From the NCBI GenBank assembly GCA_030590405.1, contig JAUUYO010000014.1:1-22521 (forward strand): a stretch of DNA of 22,521 nt. Direction: 5' to 3'. How positions within the stretch are numbered: position 1 is the first letter of the stretch; each line of letters begins with the position of its first letter. Shown piece after piece: positions 14,109-22,521 of this stretch. Under the pieces are notes generated by a model. It had not been told where the DNA came from and searched no databases. It was given only the letters and a program-made list of their open reading frames with translations. The stretch is from Kangiellaceae bacterium (GTDB taxonomy: Bacteria; Pseudomonadota; Gammaproteobacteria; Enterobacterales; Kangiellaceae). The translations under genes were made by a program, and so were the position numbers.

Positions 14109-14867
14109 TCAGACATCTGCACTATTAAGTTTTTTTGATAGCGCTTTTTCTGTAGCACTGATAGTTTTTTTCCGCTTATCCCTTACTAAATACTGGTTGC
14201 CACCGCTTTTCTTCATTTCAAATAAATCGATAGATTTGAATAAACCACTTAGTTTTGCAAAGCCGTAGTTTCGTTGATCAAAAGAAGTCTGGTTTGAAAT
14301 ATGCGAACCGATAGGACCAAGCATCGCCCAGCCATCTTCATCTTCGTTAGCTTCAATTGCTTGACGTAATAAACTAATCAATCGAGTATCCGACTTGATG
14401 TTTTTCTTTTCGTTAATTTTTTCCGGTGCTGTTGATTTCGGTTCATCAAGATAGAGAAATTTTGAACAAGCGTTAACAAATGGTATTGGAGTTTTCCTTT
14501 CACCAAATCCGATCACTACTTTTCCTTCGGAAAGAGCATGAGTGACTAATGGCGTAAAATCACAGTCAGAGGAAACCAGGCAAATAACATCTACTTTCTT
14601 GGTATATAAGACTTCCATTACCTGAATGACTAATTTAATATCAGCAGCGTTCTTTCCTTTGGTCATATCGAACTGTTGAATAGGTTCAATTGCATATTCA
14701 TGCAGAATAACTTCCCATGATTTCAGCGCCGATTTAGTCCAATTTCCGTAAGCTCTTCTAATGTTCACGACGCCGTATTTTGCTAACTCGGAGATGATTA
14801 AGTCCATTTTTGCGGCAGGAGCGTTATCCGCGTCAATGAATACGGCGATTTTTTGTTTGTCTTGCAT
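14109..14867 (-). CDS. NYN-domain nuclease-like protein with probable OST-HTH/LOTUS tail
   Basis: This 252-residue protein has an N-terminal NYN (LabA/DUF88) domain of the PIN-like fold, which in characterised members cuts RNA. Conserved acidic residues are visible: D12 and D14 in FIDADN, D76 in KNAADIKL, and D101 and D103 in SSDCDFTPL. The C-terminal part (about 160-240, with DGWAMLGPIGSHI and FAKLSGLFKSIDLFEMK) resembles an OST-HTH/LOTUS RNA-binding domain. The basic end is KRKKTISATEKALSKKL. AAGGAA ahead of the ATG supports the start. It lies 126 bases after the RND transporter stop on the same strand. The RNA target is unknown. Confidence 0.88.
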   Translation of the reverse strand: MQDKQKIAVFIDADNAPAAKMDLIISELAKYGVVNIRRAYGNWTKSALKSWEVILHEYAIEPIQQFDMTKGKNAADIKLVIQVMEVLYTKKVDVICLVSSDCDFTPLVTHALSEGKVVIGFGERKTPIPFVNACSKFLYLDEPKSTAPEKINEKKNIKSDTRLISLLRQAIEANEDEDGWAMLGPIGSHISNQTSFDQRNYGFAKLSGLFKSIDLFEMKKSGGNQYLVRDKRKKTISATEKALSKKLNSADV

Positions 14868-14993
14868 TTTTCAGTTCCTTCTTGAGTCTACTTATTGCTC
14901 GTAATTGGGGAAGTGTTATGTTCAATAAAAAGACTATGAACAGCCACTAAATACATATTGAAAAAAGGTGTTAAGTTCGCTTTAAGTGCTATT

Positions 14994-17900
14994 TTATAGC
15001 ATACGCCCATTCTCTCCAACAACCATTTCATGCTTCTCTATTTCTTGTGCAATCTTCTGCGGCGAACCAGTATTCCGACAAAGCCAATAATACGCACCAG
15101 GCACTACAAACAAAGTAAACAAACTTGCTAGCGACACGCCAGCAAAAATAACGACACCGATGACCATACGACTCTCTGCACCGGGACCTGAAGCAAGCAC
15201 TAAAGGGATCGCACTAGTCACCGTTGTAAAGGTGGTCATAACAATCGGGCGAAGTCGTTGCTGCGCGGCATTAATTAGAGCATTTTCAAAGCTTAAACCT
15301 TTATCTCTTAACTGATTAGCAAATTCAACAATTAGGATCCCATTTTTAGCGGCTAAACCTATCAACATCACTATGCCAATTTGACTGTAAAGATTTAGAC
15401 TCATTCCCATTAGTTCAAGCCCCGCTAAAGCACCAACTAAAGCCAAAGGAACAGTCAGAAGAATGACAAACGGATGAATAAAACTTTCAAACTGCGCAGA
15501 TAAAATCAAATAGGTCAGCAATAACGCCAATCCGAAAACAAATAAAATAGAACTACCAGATTCTTTGAGCAACATAGATTGCCCTTTGTAATCAACTTGA
15601 ACCGCTTCTGGTAAATCTTCATCAACAACACGATTAAGAAAATCCAACGCGTCACCCAAGGCATAATCATCTACCAAATTTGCACTGATAGTGATACTCC
15701 TCAGACGATTGTATCGATTAAGTCGAGAAGAGGTGGCATTTTCCTCAAGATTGATCAGGTTGGATAACGGAATTAATTCTTGGCTGGTTCGAGAACGAAC
15801 ATAGATATTATCAATATCATCAGGACTTTGATAATCAGTCTTAACCCCTTCTACAATCACATCATACTCTTCTCCACGGTCGACAAAACTAGTGACTCGA
15901 CGTTGACCAAGCATCGTCTCCAAAGTTTTTGCAATATCGCCAACTGGCACACCTAAATCGTATGCGCGGTTGCGATCAATTTTTACTAATAATTGCGGAA
16001 AGGTTTCTTTGTAATCACTATTGACGGCAGATAAATTTGGATTTTGTTGCGCTTTATCAATAATAATATCACGCCACTTTGCTAGCTCTTCATAAGTATT
16101 GCCTTGCAATACAAACTCAACTGGTGAGCTTGAACCGCCGCCACCGATCCCACGACGCATAATAGCGAACGCTCTAACGTCAGTCACCTCTTGCAATTCA
16201 TTATTTATTTTATTGATAAATTCGAAAGTACCAAATGCACGTTCCTCCCAATCCGGCATACCAATGATAGCAATACCGCCAGTGCCGCCAAAACCGGGAA
16301 CCCGCACGATGACTCGATCGAGTTCACCACGCCGTTGATAGGCGAGTAATATATTTTCAATTTGCTGCATGTTCTTTACGTTACTTTCGTAACTTGCTCC
16401 TTCGGCTCCCTGCATCATGATAAATAAATTACCGCGATCTTCCTTCGGTGTATATTCAGTCGGCAACTGTGTGAACAACAGATAAATAGAGACTAACGAA
16501 AAAAACAATATCAAAATAATCATAAAAGGTTGATGAATACTGTCGTTCAAAAGCTTTCCGTAAGCTTTTTCGAATCTCGCGAAGTTTTTATCCAAAAATT
16601 GACCAAAGGAAGAGCTTCGAGTTTGATGTTTGAGCATTTTCGAACACAGCATTGGAGTTAACGATAAAGCCGTAATACTAGAAAAAATTACCGCCGAAGC
16701 AATCGCAATAGCAAACTCAGTAAACAGACGACCAACGTTTCCAGAAAGAAAAATTAGTGGAATAAAAACGGCAACCAAAACCAATGTGGTTGCGATAACA
16801 GCGAAAGCAACTTCTCGACCACCTTCATAAGCAGCCATTAATGGTTGTTGACCATTTTCAATTCGGCGATAGATATTTTCCAAAACAACAATCGCATCAT
16901 CAACCACTAAACCAATGGCCAAAACTAAGGCTAATAGCGTTAATAAGTTAATGGAAAAACCAAACCAGGACAGAGCCATCATTGAGCCAATCAATGCCAC
17001 TGGCACGGTTAAGGCTGGAATAATAGTGACCCGAATATTACCAAGAAATAGAAATATCACCAGCACGACCATTATCATGGCAATCATCAAGGTATTGTAA
17101 ACTTCGTCAATAGAGCCTTGAATAAACACTGACGAATCGTAGCTATTGGTAATCGTGGTTCCAATCGGCAAAGCCTCCCGAATATTCTCCATCTCTTTTC
17201 TTGCGGACTTTACCACCTTTAAGGTGTTAGCCTTTGATTGTTTAACAATACCTAAACCAACCATATTTTTACCGTTACCACGGAACATGTTTTCTTCGTC
17301 TTCTGCGGCGACTTCAACTGTCGCCACATCACCAAGGCGAATCAGGCTATTATCATTTGAGCGAGTAATCACCATTGATGAGAAATCTTGTGCGGTCAAA
17401 TAACTTCGTTCAACTCGAATCGTGAAATCACGATCAACTGATTCAACTTCGCCAGCGGGTAATTCAATATTTTCATCACGCAAAGTTGATTCAATGTCGC
17501 CAACGGTGACGTTTCTTGCCGCCATTGCTGCGCGGTTTAACAAGACTTTCATTGCATAAGTGCGGCCTCCCCCCACTCGTACTCGAGCCACGCCATCGAC
17601 AACCGCAAAGCGATCAACAATGTAACGCTGGGCATAATCGGTCAATTCCAGAGTGGTCAAACTGGTGCTTTGTAATACAAACCAGACGATCACATTTTCA
17701 TCATCATTGGCTTTAAATACTTCTGGCGGATCGGCTTGCTCTGGTAAATTATTTAACGCTCTCGATATACGATCTCTCACATCATTGGTTGCAGAGTCTA
17801 TATCACGGTCTAGCTCAAATTCAATGGTAATACTCGACCGACCGACTCGGCTTGTGGAGGTGATATTTTTGATCCCCTCCACACCACTGATTCGGTCTTC

Positions 17901-18101
17901 TAATACTTGAGTGATTTTGGTTTCAACAATAGCTGCAGAAGCACCGGGATAAGATGTATTAATACTCACCACTGGTGGATCAATATCGGGATATTCTCTC
18001 AATGGCAATTGAAAAAATGCCACCACCCCAAAGGTGATAAGTATAAGATTAATAACTGTGGCAAAAACAGGACGTTTAACCGATAGATCAGATAAAATCA
18101 C
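14994..18101 (-). CDS. HAE1-family RND multidrug efflux transporter
   Basis: This 1035-residue inner-membrane proton/drug antiporter is the usual size for AcrB/MexB-type pumps. Twelve membrane helices and two large periplasmic loops are visible. The proton-relay residues are present: D401 and D402 in GLVVDDAIVVLENI and K919 in LAAKNGILIVEF. The start (ILSDLSVKRPVFATVINL) and ASYPGA-type text (SYPGASAA) are typical. It uses a GTG start at 18099-18101, three bases after the adaptor stop. GGAG within the last adaptor codons, nine bases before it, acts as its ribosome binding site, so the two are co-translated. There is no outer-membrane channel gene nearby, so it probably uses a TolC encoded elsewhere. 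The substrates cannot be read from sequence. Confidence 0.96.
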   Translation of the reverse strand: MILSDLSVKRPVFATVINLILITFGVVAFFQLPLREYPDIDPPVVSINTSYPGASAAIVETKITQVLEDRISGVEGIKNITSTSRVGRSSITIEFELDRDIDSATNDVRDRISRALNNLPEQADPPEVFKANDDENVIVWFVLQSTSLTTLELTDYAQRYIVDRFAVVDGVARVRVGGGRTYAMKVLLNRAAMAARNVTVGDIESTLRDENIELPAGEVESVDRDFTIRVERSYLTAQDFSSMVITRSNDNSLIRLGDVATVEVAAEDEENMFRGNGKNMVGLGIVKQSKANTLKVVKSARKEMENIREALPIGTTITNSYDSSVFIQGSIDEVYNTLMIAMIMVVLVIFLFLGNIRVTIIPALTVPVALIGSMMALSWFGFSINLLTLLALVLAIGLVVDDAIVVLENIYRRIENGQQPLMAAYEGGREVAFAVIATTLVLVAVFIPLIFLSGNVGRLFTEFAIAIASAVIFSSITALSLTPMLCSKMLKHQTRSSSFGQFLDKNFARFEKAYGKLLNDSIHQPFMIILILFFSLVSIYLLFTQLPTEYTPKEDRGNLFIMMQGAEGASYESNVKNMQQIENILLAYQRRGELDRVIVRVPGFGGTGGIAIIGMPDWEERAFGTFEFINKINNELQEVTDVRAFAIMRRGIGGGGSSSPVEFVLQGNTYEELAKWRDIIIDKAQQNPNLSAVNSDYKETFPQLLVKIDRNRAYDLGVPVGDIAKTLETMLGQRRVTSFVDRGEEYDVIVEGVKTDYQSPDDIDNIYVRSRTSQELIPLSNLINLEENATSSRLNRYNRLRSITISANLVDDYALGDALDFLNRVVDEDLPEAVQVDYKGQSMLLKESGSSILFVFGLALLLTYLILSAQFESFIHPFVILLTVPLALVGALAGLELMGMSLNLYSQIGIVMLIGLAAKNGILIVEFANQLRDKGLSFENALINAAQQRLRPIVMTTFTTVTSAIPLVLASGPGAESRMVIGVVIFAGVSLASLFTLFVVPGAYYWLCRNTGSPQKIAQEIEKHEMVVGENGRML

Positions 18102-18104
18102 GGC

Positions 18105-19157
18105 TTAGTTCTCCAACACTTTAATGAGGCTAGCATCACGTAGTTTCAAAGTGCCTTCTACCACAACTTGTTCAGATTGTTTAAGCCCAGAAATAATTTC
18201 GACAATACCCGGCTGACGCCGACCGACTTGAATCACTCGGCGTATCGCTTTGTCTTCCTCAACAACAAAAACGAAATGTTTATCTTCTATTGGGATTACT
18301 GCACTTTCAGGTATTTGTAGTACAAAGTCTATCTGCCGAACTATTTTAACTTTTAGTAGCATTCCCGGACGTAATTGGTACTGATCGTTTGCTATTTCCG
18401 CACGAACTTTTATAGTTCGTGTAATTGGATCAATTCTTGGTGCAATTGATGTTATTTTTCCCTGAAAAGTTGTTTTATTATAAGCCGTGCTGGTCGCATT
18501 GATATCTTGACCGGTTACGATAGTGGTTAAAAAACGTTCTGGTACGGTAAAATCGACTTTGACTCGACTCAAATCATCCAAACTGGTAACCACATCACCA
18601 GGCGCTAAAAAAGCGCCCACACTGATTTGACGAAACCCCAGAATACCGTCAAAAGGGGCTTTAATGGTGGTGTCATTAAGCTTGATGCGGGCGCTCATCA
18701 ATTGTGCATCGATGGCTTTGGTTTTGGCTTCTTGTTGATCGACTTGAGATTTTGAAGTTGCACGTTTAGCCAACAAATCTTGAAGACGATTCAGTTGTAC
18801 CACGGCTTCAGCAAGATTTGCTTCTTGCTCCCTGACTTTGGCTATTTCCTCTTGTTTATCAAGTTGAACTAAAATATCGCCCTTTTTAACTTTTTGGCCA
18901 TCTTGAAAAAAAATCTTCTGCACCACATCTGCGTGCTTAGTGGTAACTAACAATTGTTCATTGGCTCTGGTTGTTCCAATGGCTTCAACCTCATCTTTGA
19001 ACTCAGCTAAACTGACTTTCGCCGTTCTGACGTTTGTGATTCGTTGTTGCTTTGCTTGATTATTGGCAGATCCCGGCCACTGTAAATAGGCGATTAGAAT
19101 GATGAATAACATCAAGATGGCAAGTGACGGAAGTCGGCTTAAGATCGGCTTTAACAT
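18105..19157 (-). CDS. RND efflux periplasmic adaptor (membrane fusion protein)
   Basis: This 350-residue adaptor would link the RND transporter to an outer-membrane channel. It has an N-terminal membrane anchor (ILSRLPSLAILMLFIILIAY) without a lipobox cysteine. A lipoyl/beta-barrel region follows (ADVVQKIFFQDGQKVKKGDI). The coiled-coil hairpin is LAEAVVQLNRLQDLLAKRA to about QLMSARIKL. The second lipoyl half is TTIKAPFDGILGFRQI, and the C-terminal beta domains end VEGTLKLRDASLIKV. I start it at ATG 19157. A GTG nine bases upstream is possible; neither has a strong ribosome binding site. It is the first gene of the adaptor-transporter operon, and no regulator gene is adjacent. Confidence 0.93.
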   Translation of the reverse strand: MLKPILSRLPSLAILMLFIILIAYLQWPGSANNQAKQQRITNVRTAKVSLAEFKDEVEAIGTTRANEQLLVTTKHADVVQKIFFQDGQKVKKGDILVQLDKQEEIAKVREQEANLAEAVVQLNRLQDLLAKRATSKSQVDQQEAKTKAIDAQLMSARIKLNDTTIKAPFDGILGFRQISVGAFLAPGDVVTSLDDLSRVKVDFTVPERFLTTIVTGQDINATSTAYNKTTFQGKITSIAPRIDPITRTIKVRAEIANDQYQLRPGMLLKVKIVRQIDFVLQIPESAVIPIEDKHFVFVVEEDKAIRRVIQVGRRQPGIVEIISGLKQSEQVVVEGTLKLRDASLIKVLEN

Positions 19158-19159
19158 AA

Positions 19160-19215
19160 TAACCACAGTTTGCAGGAATTGATGGCTATACTATAGCTTA
19201 GATAGTGTCAGGGAT
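19160..19215 (-). promoter_or_regulatory. Candidate promoter of the RND operon with overlapping palindrome
   Basis: The minus strand has CTGACA (near the consensus -35) and, 15 bases later, TATAGC. The -10 region coincides with a perfect 13-base palindrome, GCTATA-C-TATAGC (plus strand, 19185-19197), about 30 bases before the adaptor ATG. A palindrome over the -10 region is where a repressor could sit. The spacing is short and the boxes are imperfect, so this is tentative. Confidence 0.35.
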
Positions 19216-19320
19216 ACAGCCAGTGATTAATCGATAGCAGTTTGCCGATCACCCGATGGAGCATCCAGTATATCCTCAGCAAGTTGGTGATATTGGTAAG
19301 TAAACTGGAGAAGTATTGAG

Positions 19321-19902
19321 CTAGCTTGACTGTTTTTCAATGGTTGCTACGATAAAATCATGACCTGTCACAACCAGGTCGGATTGCTCATTATTAGAGA
19401 GTTGCATTAAGTCACCAGCACTCAAACTCTTGACTATCCTGGCTTGTTTGGAAACTATTTGCAGCTCCTCATGCAGCCCGTAAATAAAACAAAACTGTGA
19501 GCTTTTTAATGCAACTCGATGTGAACCAGTAAATGTTTCGATTGAACCTGCGAATTTTTTAGTTTTAGTCATTAAATTAAAGTCGGTTATCGGACCAGAG
19601 ATAAGCGAGGCTGTTGTTTTATTAGCGCCATCAAAGGTTGAGAAGTCTAGTCGCTTTTCTAGCCGATCGACCTGACTTTCATTATGACTAAGGACCACAC
19701 CTTTGCCATCAATGAGAACCAGGTTTCTGGTATAGCCTATAAAGTCCGAAAACTCACCATTTCTATCGACTGTAGCGATGCTCAACCGCCAGTCGAAATC
19801 AGCCAGGCAGCCATTGTTATTGATGGCCAACTCCAAAGTGACACCTTTTCCATTTTTCCATGGGATTTTTTTGAATGTTTGTTGGGGAATTATTTTTATC
19901 AA
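19321..19902 (-). CDS. hutD: HutD/Ves family protein
   Basis: This 193-residue cupin-like protein has the HutD signature near the start (PWKNGKGVTLELA, with W15), then FDWRLSIATVDRNGEFSDF and YTRNLVLIDGKGVVL. HutD is linked to histidine utilisation and proposed to limit the pathway, while the related Ves protein is cold-induced; its biochemistry is unsettled. The start is TTG at 19900-19902. An in-frame TAA lies two codons upstream, so no longer form exists, and the N-terminus matches the family length. No ribosome binding site is obvious. None of the hut enzymes is next to it, so it is a stand-alone copy here. Confidence 0.88.
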   Translation of the reverse strand: MIKIIPQQTFKKIPWKNGKGVTLELAINNNGCLADFDWRLSIATVDRNGEFSDFIGYTRNLVLIDGKGVVLSHNESQVDRLEKRLDFSTFDGANKTTASLISGPITDFNLMTKTKKFAGSIETFTGSHRVALKSSQFCFIYGLHEELQIVSKQARIVKSLSAGDLMQLSNNEQSDLVVTGHDFIVATIEKQSS

Positions 19903-20059
19903 TGTTTATACGTCATTAGCTCTGGAAGTGGGAAAGATATTCTAGCATTTATTATTGGAATCCGAATCATTTTTGTAAAAATTTTAGATTCTCTCATATC
20001 ACACGGAGATAGCAATTAGACTTTTTTATCGTAGCTATTCAGCATCATTACTAAAAAAT

Positions 20060-20097
20060 CTGTCGTATTTCAAAAAACCTGTCATAGTTCAAAAACT
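20060..20097. repeat. Imperfect 19-bp tandem repeat
   Basis: CTGTCGTATTTCAAAAAAC (20060-20078) is followed directly by CTGTCATAGTTCAAAAACT (20079-20097), with 15 of 19 bases identical. It lies just downstream of the sensor-kinase stop and upstream of hutD, so it may be an old duplication or a pair of protein-binding sites. Confidence 0.6.
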
Positions 20098-20110
20098 ATA
20101 GCTTAATTAA

Positions 20111-22521
20111 CTAATCAAATGGTATTTCGAACCAAAACTGGCTTCCTTTACCAACATCAGAAATCGCCCCAATACTGCCATTCATTGCCTCAATGAGACG
20201 TTTAGAAATGGCTAATCCAATACCCGTTCCTTCTGTTTTTTTTTGATTACCTATTCGCTTGAAAGGAATAAATAATTGTGTGATATCCTCTTCAGATAAT
20301 CCATCCCCGGTATCGGCGACAACGATACGTATACGATGATTATCTAAAACCAAACTTTCTAAAGTAACAGTTCCTCTATCACTATTGTATTTCAAAGCAT
20401 TTGATAAAAGGTTGATCATGACCTGCTTAAGACGAGTACTATCCGCTATCACTTTGTGACCTGACTCAATGTTATTAACCAATTTTATTCTATTGGCTTT
20501 TGCTTGAGATTCGACCAGGGATAGGCACTGCTGGATCAATTCATCAAGATAAACCGTCGTTAAGGTAAAATCTAAATTTCCTGACTCAATGGAAGATATA
20601 TCTAAAACATCGTTAACCAGATCGAGCAAATGAAATCCTGCCGTCAATATCTCAGAAACGTTAGAGCTTTGGACCTCGTTCAGTTCAAGGGGATCAAAAT
20701 CAAGAAGCTGAGCAAATCCCAATATAGCATTTAACGGTGTTCGTAATTCGTGGCTCATTCTTGATAAAAATTCCGATTTAGCTGAGTTAGCTTTTTCGGC
20801 ATCTAGTTTCGCAGCAGTCAACTCAATTTCGATTCTTTTTCGATCGGTGACATCTTCAAACATTGTACGTCGGCTATGACCAGCAAACTCTGGCTGATCT
20901 GTAATGCGGATCCAGATAGGTTGACCATCCGACTTTCTAATTTCAAATTCCTCTCCTTCCACTTTTTTACCTTGCGCTAGCATTTCTTGTAAACGCTCTA
21001 CATTTCCACCAGTCGTATTAACATAAAATTCCTGAGCGAACTTTCCAATAATATCTTCTTTTTTGTAACCAAACAAAGACAATGTTTTTTTGTTTAAGCT
21101 AGCAATCCTACCTTCTTCGTCATAGGATACATAGGCAAAAGGGATGAAATCATAAAGATCTTGTAACTCTTTAGCATGTTTTGTCAGTTGCGCCTCAAAA
21201 GAAATTCTATCGCTAATATCTCGAAAACTGCTAAGCATAGATTCAGGATTACCGTTTTCATCATAGATGAGATTCATATTTACTTCACAGGTCATGATAC
21301 TGCCATCTCTCTTGAACATCTGCACTTTGTTTTCGCTAATACTTCCTTTGTCTATTAATTTTGCCAGCATTTCTTGTCGATCTTTAACTCTGACATAGGA
21401 ATCGGGGATAGTGTCAACTTTATATACTTCTTCAATATTTTTGTAACCAAACAAATTCATTCCTGCATCGTTTATAAGAATAAGCTTTCCATCTAGTGTG
21501 CTTTGTAGAAATGTTTCTTGCATGGTTTTAAATATCGTTCTAAACTTTTGCTCACTATGTTGCAGTTCGCTGGTTCTTGCCGCCACCATTTCCTCTAAGT
21601 GTTCTTGTTGTTCTAATAGTGATTTACTCATTTTGTTAAAAGCTCGAACAAGCTCAGAAATCTCATCTTCAGAATCGTTCTCAAGACAAACTTTCAAGTC
21701 ACCCTTACTTATACGATTTACACCAGCGGATATTTTACGCAGTTTTAGCGTTACGGCTCGGTGAAGAATGAAATTAAAAATAAGAAGTTGCATTACTAAT
21801 GTTACAACGCCAACTAACAAAACTATACTCACCACCTCAGAAGCTATTTTTGATATCTGCGAATCAGGATAAACAGTCACTAACTTCCAACTGGGCGCTT
21901 TAAGTATTTCAACAGAAAGAAATTGATTGTAATCAGGGTTTTTTAATATGCTTTTTTTAGTCGCATTTTTGCGAATAACGTTGAGTATACTTTTTAATTC
22001 TTCATCATCTGATGCGGCAATATCAAACCGACCAGCATTTTTTTTGATTAAATCCATTTTTTTAGAATGCATGATCAAGAAACCATTCGAGTCAATCAGC
22101 ATATTGACAGCACCTGAAGCATGTTCATTTACCAAGCGCCCCAATAAATCGTCCAGAAAAATATCATTGCTTATGGTTGCGACATGTTCACCATCAATAT
22201 CTACGGGAGTTGATATCGATGCCGACCATTTTTCTGAGATATACCCAAAATAGAGATTACTCCAAGCAGTTGACCTTTCAGTGTTATTGGCGGGAATAGC
22301 AATTTTTATTGCTTCTTGCTCTGAAAAATCCCAGTCAGCTTCAAAATCATAGACAATATTTGAATGCATGGGCCAATACAGTATTCCAATCTTACTTCCA
22401 ATACTAATATAGGAGTTTTCGAATCGATGATGCCAAGCAGTTCCATAACGCTGAATGACTTGATTAGCCGCAACCACCAGTCTACGAATGCGAGGTGTAA
22501 TATCAATATCTTTATGAATAA
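20111..22521 (-). CDS. Sensor histidine kinase, Cache-like/HAMP/PAS-PAS, 5' end off the window
   Basis: This membrane sensor kinase has an extracytoplasmic Cache-like ligand domain (about 1-205, numbering from the GTG at 22477). A membrane helix (about 212-236), HAMP (about 240-290), PAS 1 (about 310-425) and PAS 2 (about 435-550) follow. HisKA has FLSRMSHELRTPLNA (H576). The complete HATPase domain has NLLSNALKYN, ADTGDGLS and TEGTGIGLAIS. All catalytic residues are present, unlike the kinase-like protein at 7942. The frame is open past 22477 to the window edge (IHKDIDITPRIRRLV comes before it), and the Cache domain lacks its first helix. The true start is therefore beyond the window. No receiver domain is attached. 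The stimulus and partner regulator are not in view. Confidence 0.93.
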   Translation of the reverse strand, partial: IHKDIDITPRIRRLVVAANQVIQRYGTAWHHRFENSYISIGSKIGILYWPMHSNIVYDFEADWDFSEQEAIKIAIPANNTERSTAWSNLYFGYISEKWSASISTPVDIDGEHVATISNDIFLDDLLGRLVNEHASGAVNMLIDSNGFLIMHSKKMDLIKKNAGRFDIAASDDEELKSILNVIRKNATKKSILKNPDYNQFLSVEILKAPSWKLVTVYPDSQISKIASEVVSIVLLVGVVTLVMQLLIFNFILHRAVTLKLRKISAGVNRISKGDLKVCLENDSEDEISELVRAFNKMSKSLLEQQEHLEEMVAARTSELQHSEQKFRTIFKTMQETFLQSTLDGKLILINDAGMNLFGYKNIEEVYKVDTIPDSYVRVKDRQEMLAKLIDKGSISENKVQMFKRDGSIMTCEVNMNLIYDENGNPESMLSSFRDISDRISFEAQLTKHAKELQDLYDFIPFAYVSYDEEGRIASLNKKTLSLFGYKKEDIIGKFAQEFYVNTTGGNVERLQEMLAQGKKVEGEEFEIRKSDGQPIWIRITDQPEFAGHSRRTMFEDVTDRKRIEIELTAAKLDAEKANSAKSEFLSRMSHELRTPLNAILGFAQLLDFDPLELNEVQSSNVSEILTAGFHLLDLVNDVLDISSIESGNLDFTLTTVYLDELIQQCLSLVESQAKANRIKLVNNIESGHKVIADSTRLKQVMINLLSNALKYNSDRGTVTLESLVLDNHRIRIVVADTGDGLSEEDITQLFIPFKRIGNQKKTEGTGIGLAISKRLIEAMNGSIGAISDVGKGSQFWFEIPFD

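Noticed and set aside
14002..14268. 88-codon rightward frame rich in Phe and Leu
   Set aside because: It overlaps the NYN gene end on the opposite strand and has no good start; the hydrophobic look comes from AT-rich DNA.
16099..17910. Several rightward frames of 60-85 codons within the RND transporter region
   Set aside because: All are antisense shadows of a complete, well-conserved transporter gene.

Overview
This 22.5 kb window looks like chromosome of an AT-leaning, probably marine gammaproteobacterium. The placement rests on gene content (thioredoxin 2, a cytosolic MsrB-MsrA fusion, HutD, a DUF4892/OmpA protein, an M4 protease with a PPC tail, an HAE1-type RND pump). A Kangiella/Aliikangiella-like lineage is a guess from gene style; no rRNA or marker gene is present to settle it. 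I see no tRNA, CRISPR array, intact insertion sequence or prophage.

Layout. Positions 1-29 hold the first codons of a leftward gene running off the left edge. Positions 30-586 hold no large gene, but contain a short tandem repeat, a candidate 32-residue membrane peptide and a 26-bp tandem duplication. Positions 587-3131 are a tightly overlapping leftward operon: msrB-msrA fusion, then a DEAD-box RNA helicase, then a Cys-cluster (YkgJ-type) protein. Positions 3438-6570 are leftward: thioredoxin 2, M14-type zinc carboxypeptidase/deacylase, a FetB-like membrane protein lacking its C-terminal third, and class I fructose-bisphosphate aldolase. Oxidative-damage repair (MsrBA, TrxC) recurs across these two blocks.

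Positions 6901-9384 are the only long rightward block: a secreted DUF4892-OmpA envelope protein, then a membrane PAS histidine-kinase-like protein whose ATP-binding site is badly eroded. A GC-rich hairpin separates it from a convergent secreted protein of unknown function (9474-10151). Positions 10152-11281 are mostly non-coding, with a 69-residue Cys-containing small protein, a possible decayed gene end and a very good bidirectional terminator. This terminator closes the M4 (vibriolysin-like) metalloprotease at 11282-13156. Positions 13157-14108 are AT-rich and non-coding, with strong inverted repeats and a short remnant of a beta-propeller-type gene.

Positions 14109-19157 are leftward: an RND efflux membrane-fusion protein, its HAE1 transporter, and a NYN-domain nuclease-like protein with a probable LOTUS/OST-HTH tail. 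HutD follows at 19321-19902. A large hybrid-free sensor kinase (Cache-like/HAMP/PAS/PAS/HisKA/HATPase) runs off the right edge with its N-terminus missing.

I did not find a convincing new multi-gene system. The best leads are the eroded kinase, the Lys/Ser-rich insertion inside the helicase core, the truncated FetB-like protein, the 69-residue Cys protein, an amber-interrupted small reading frame, and several gene remnants.
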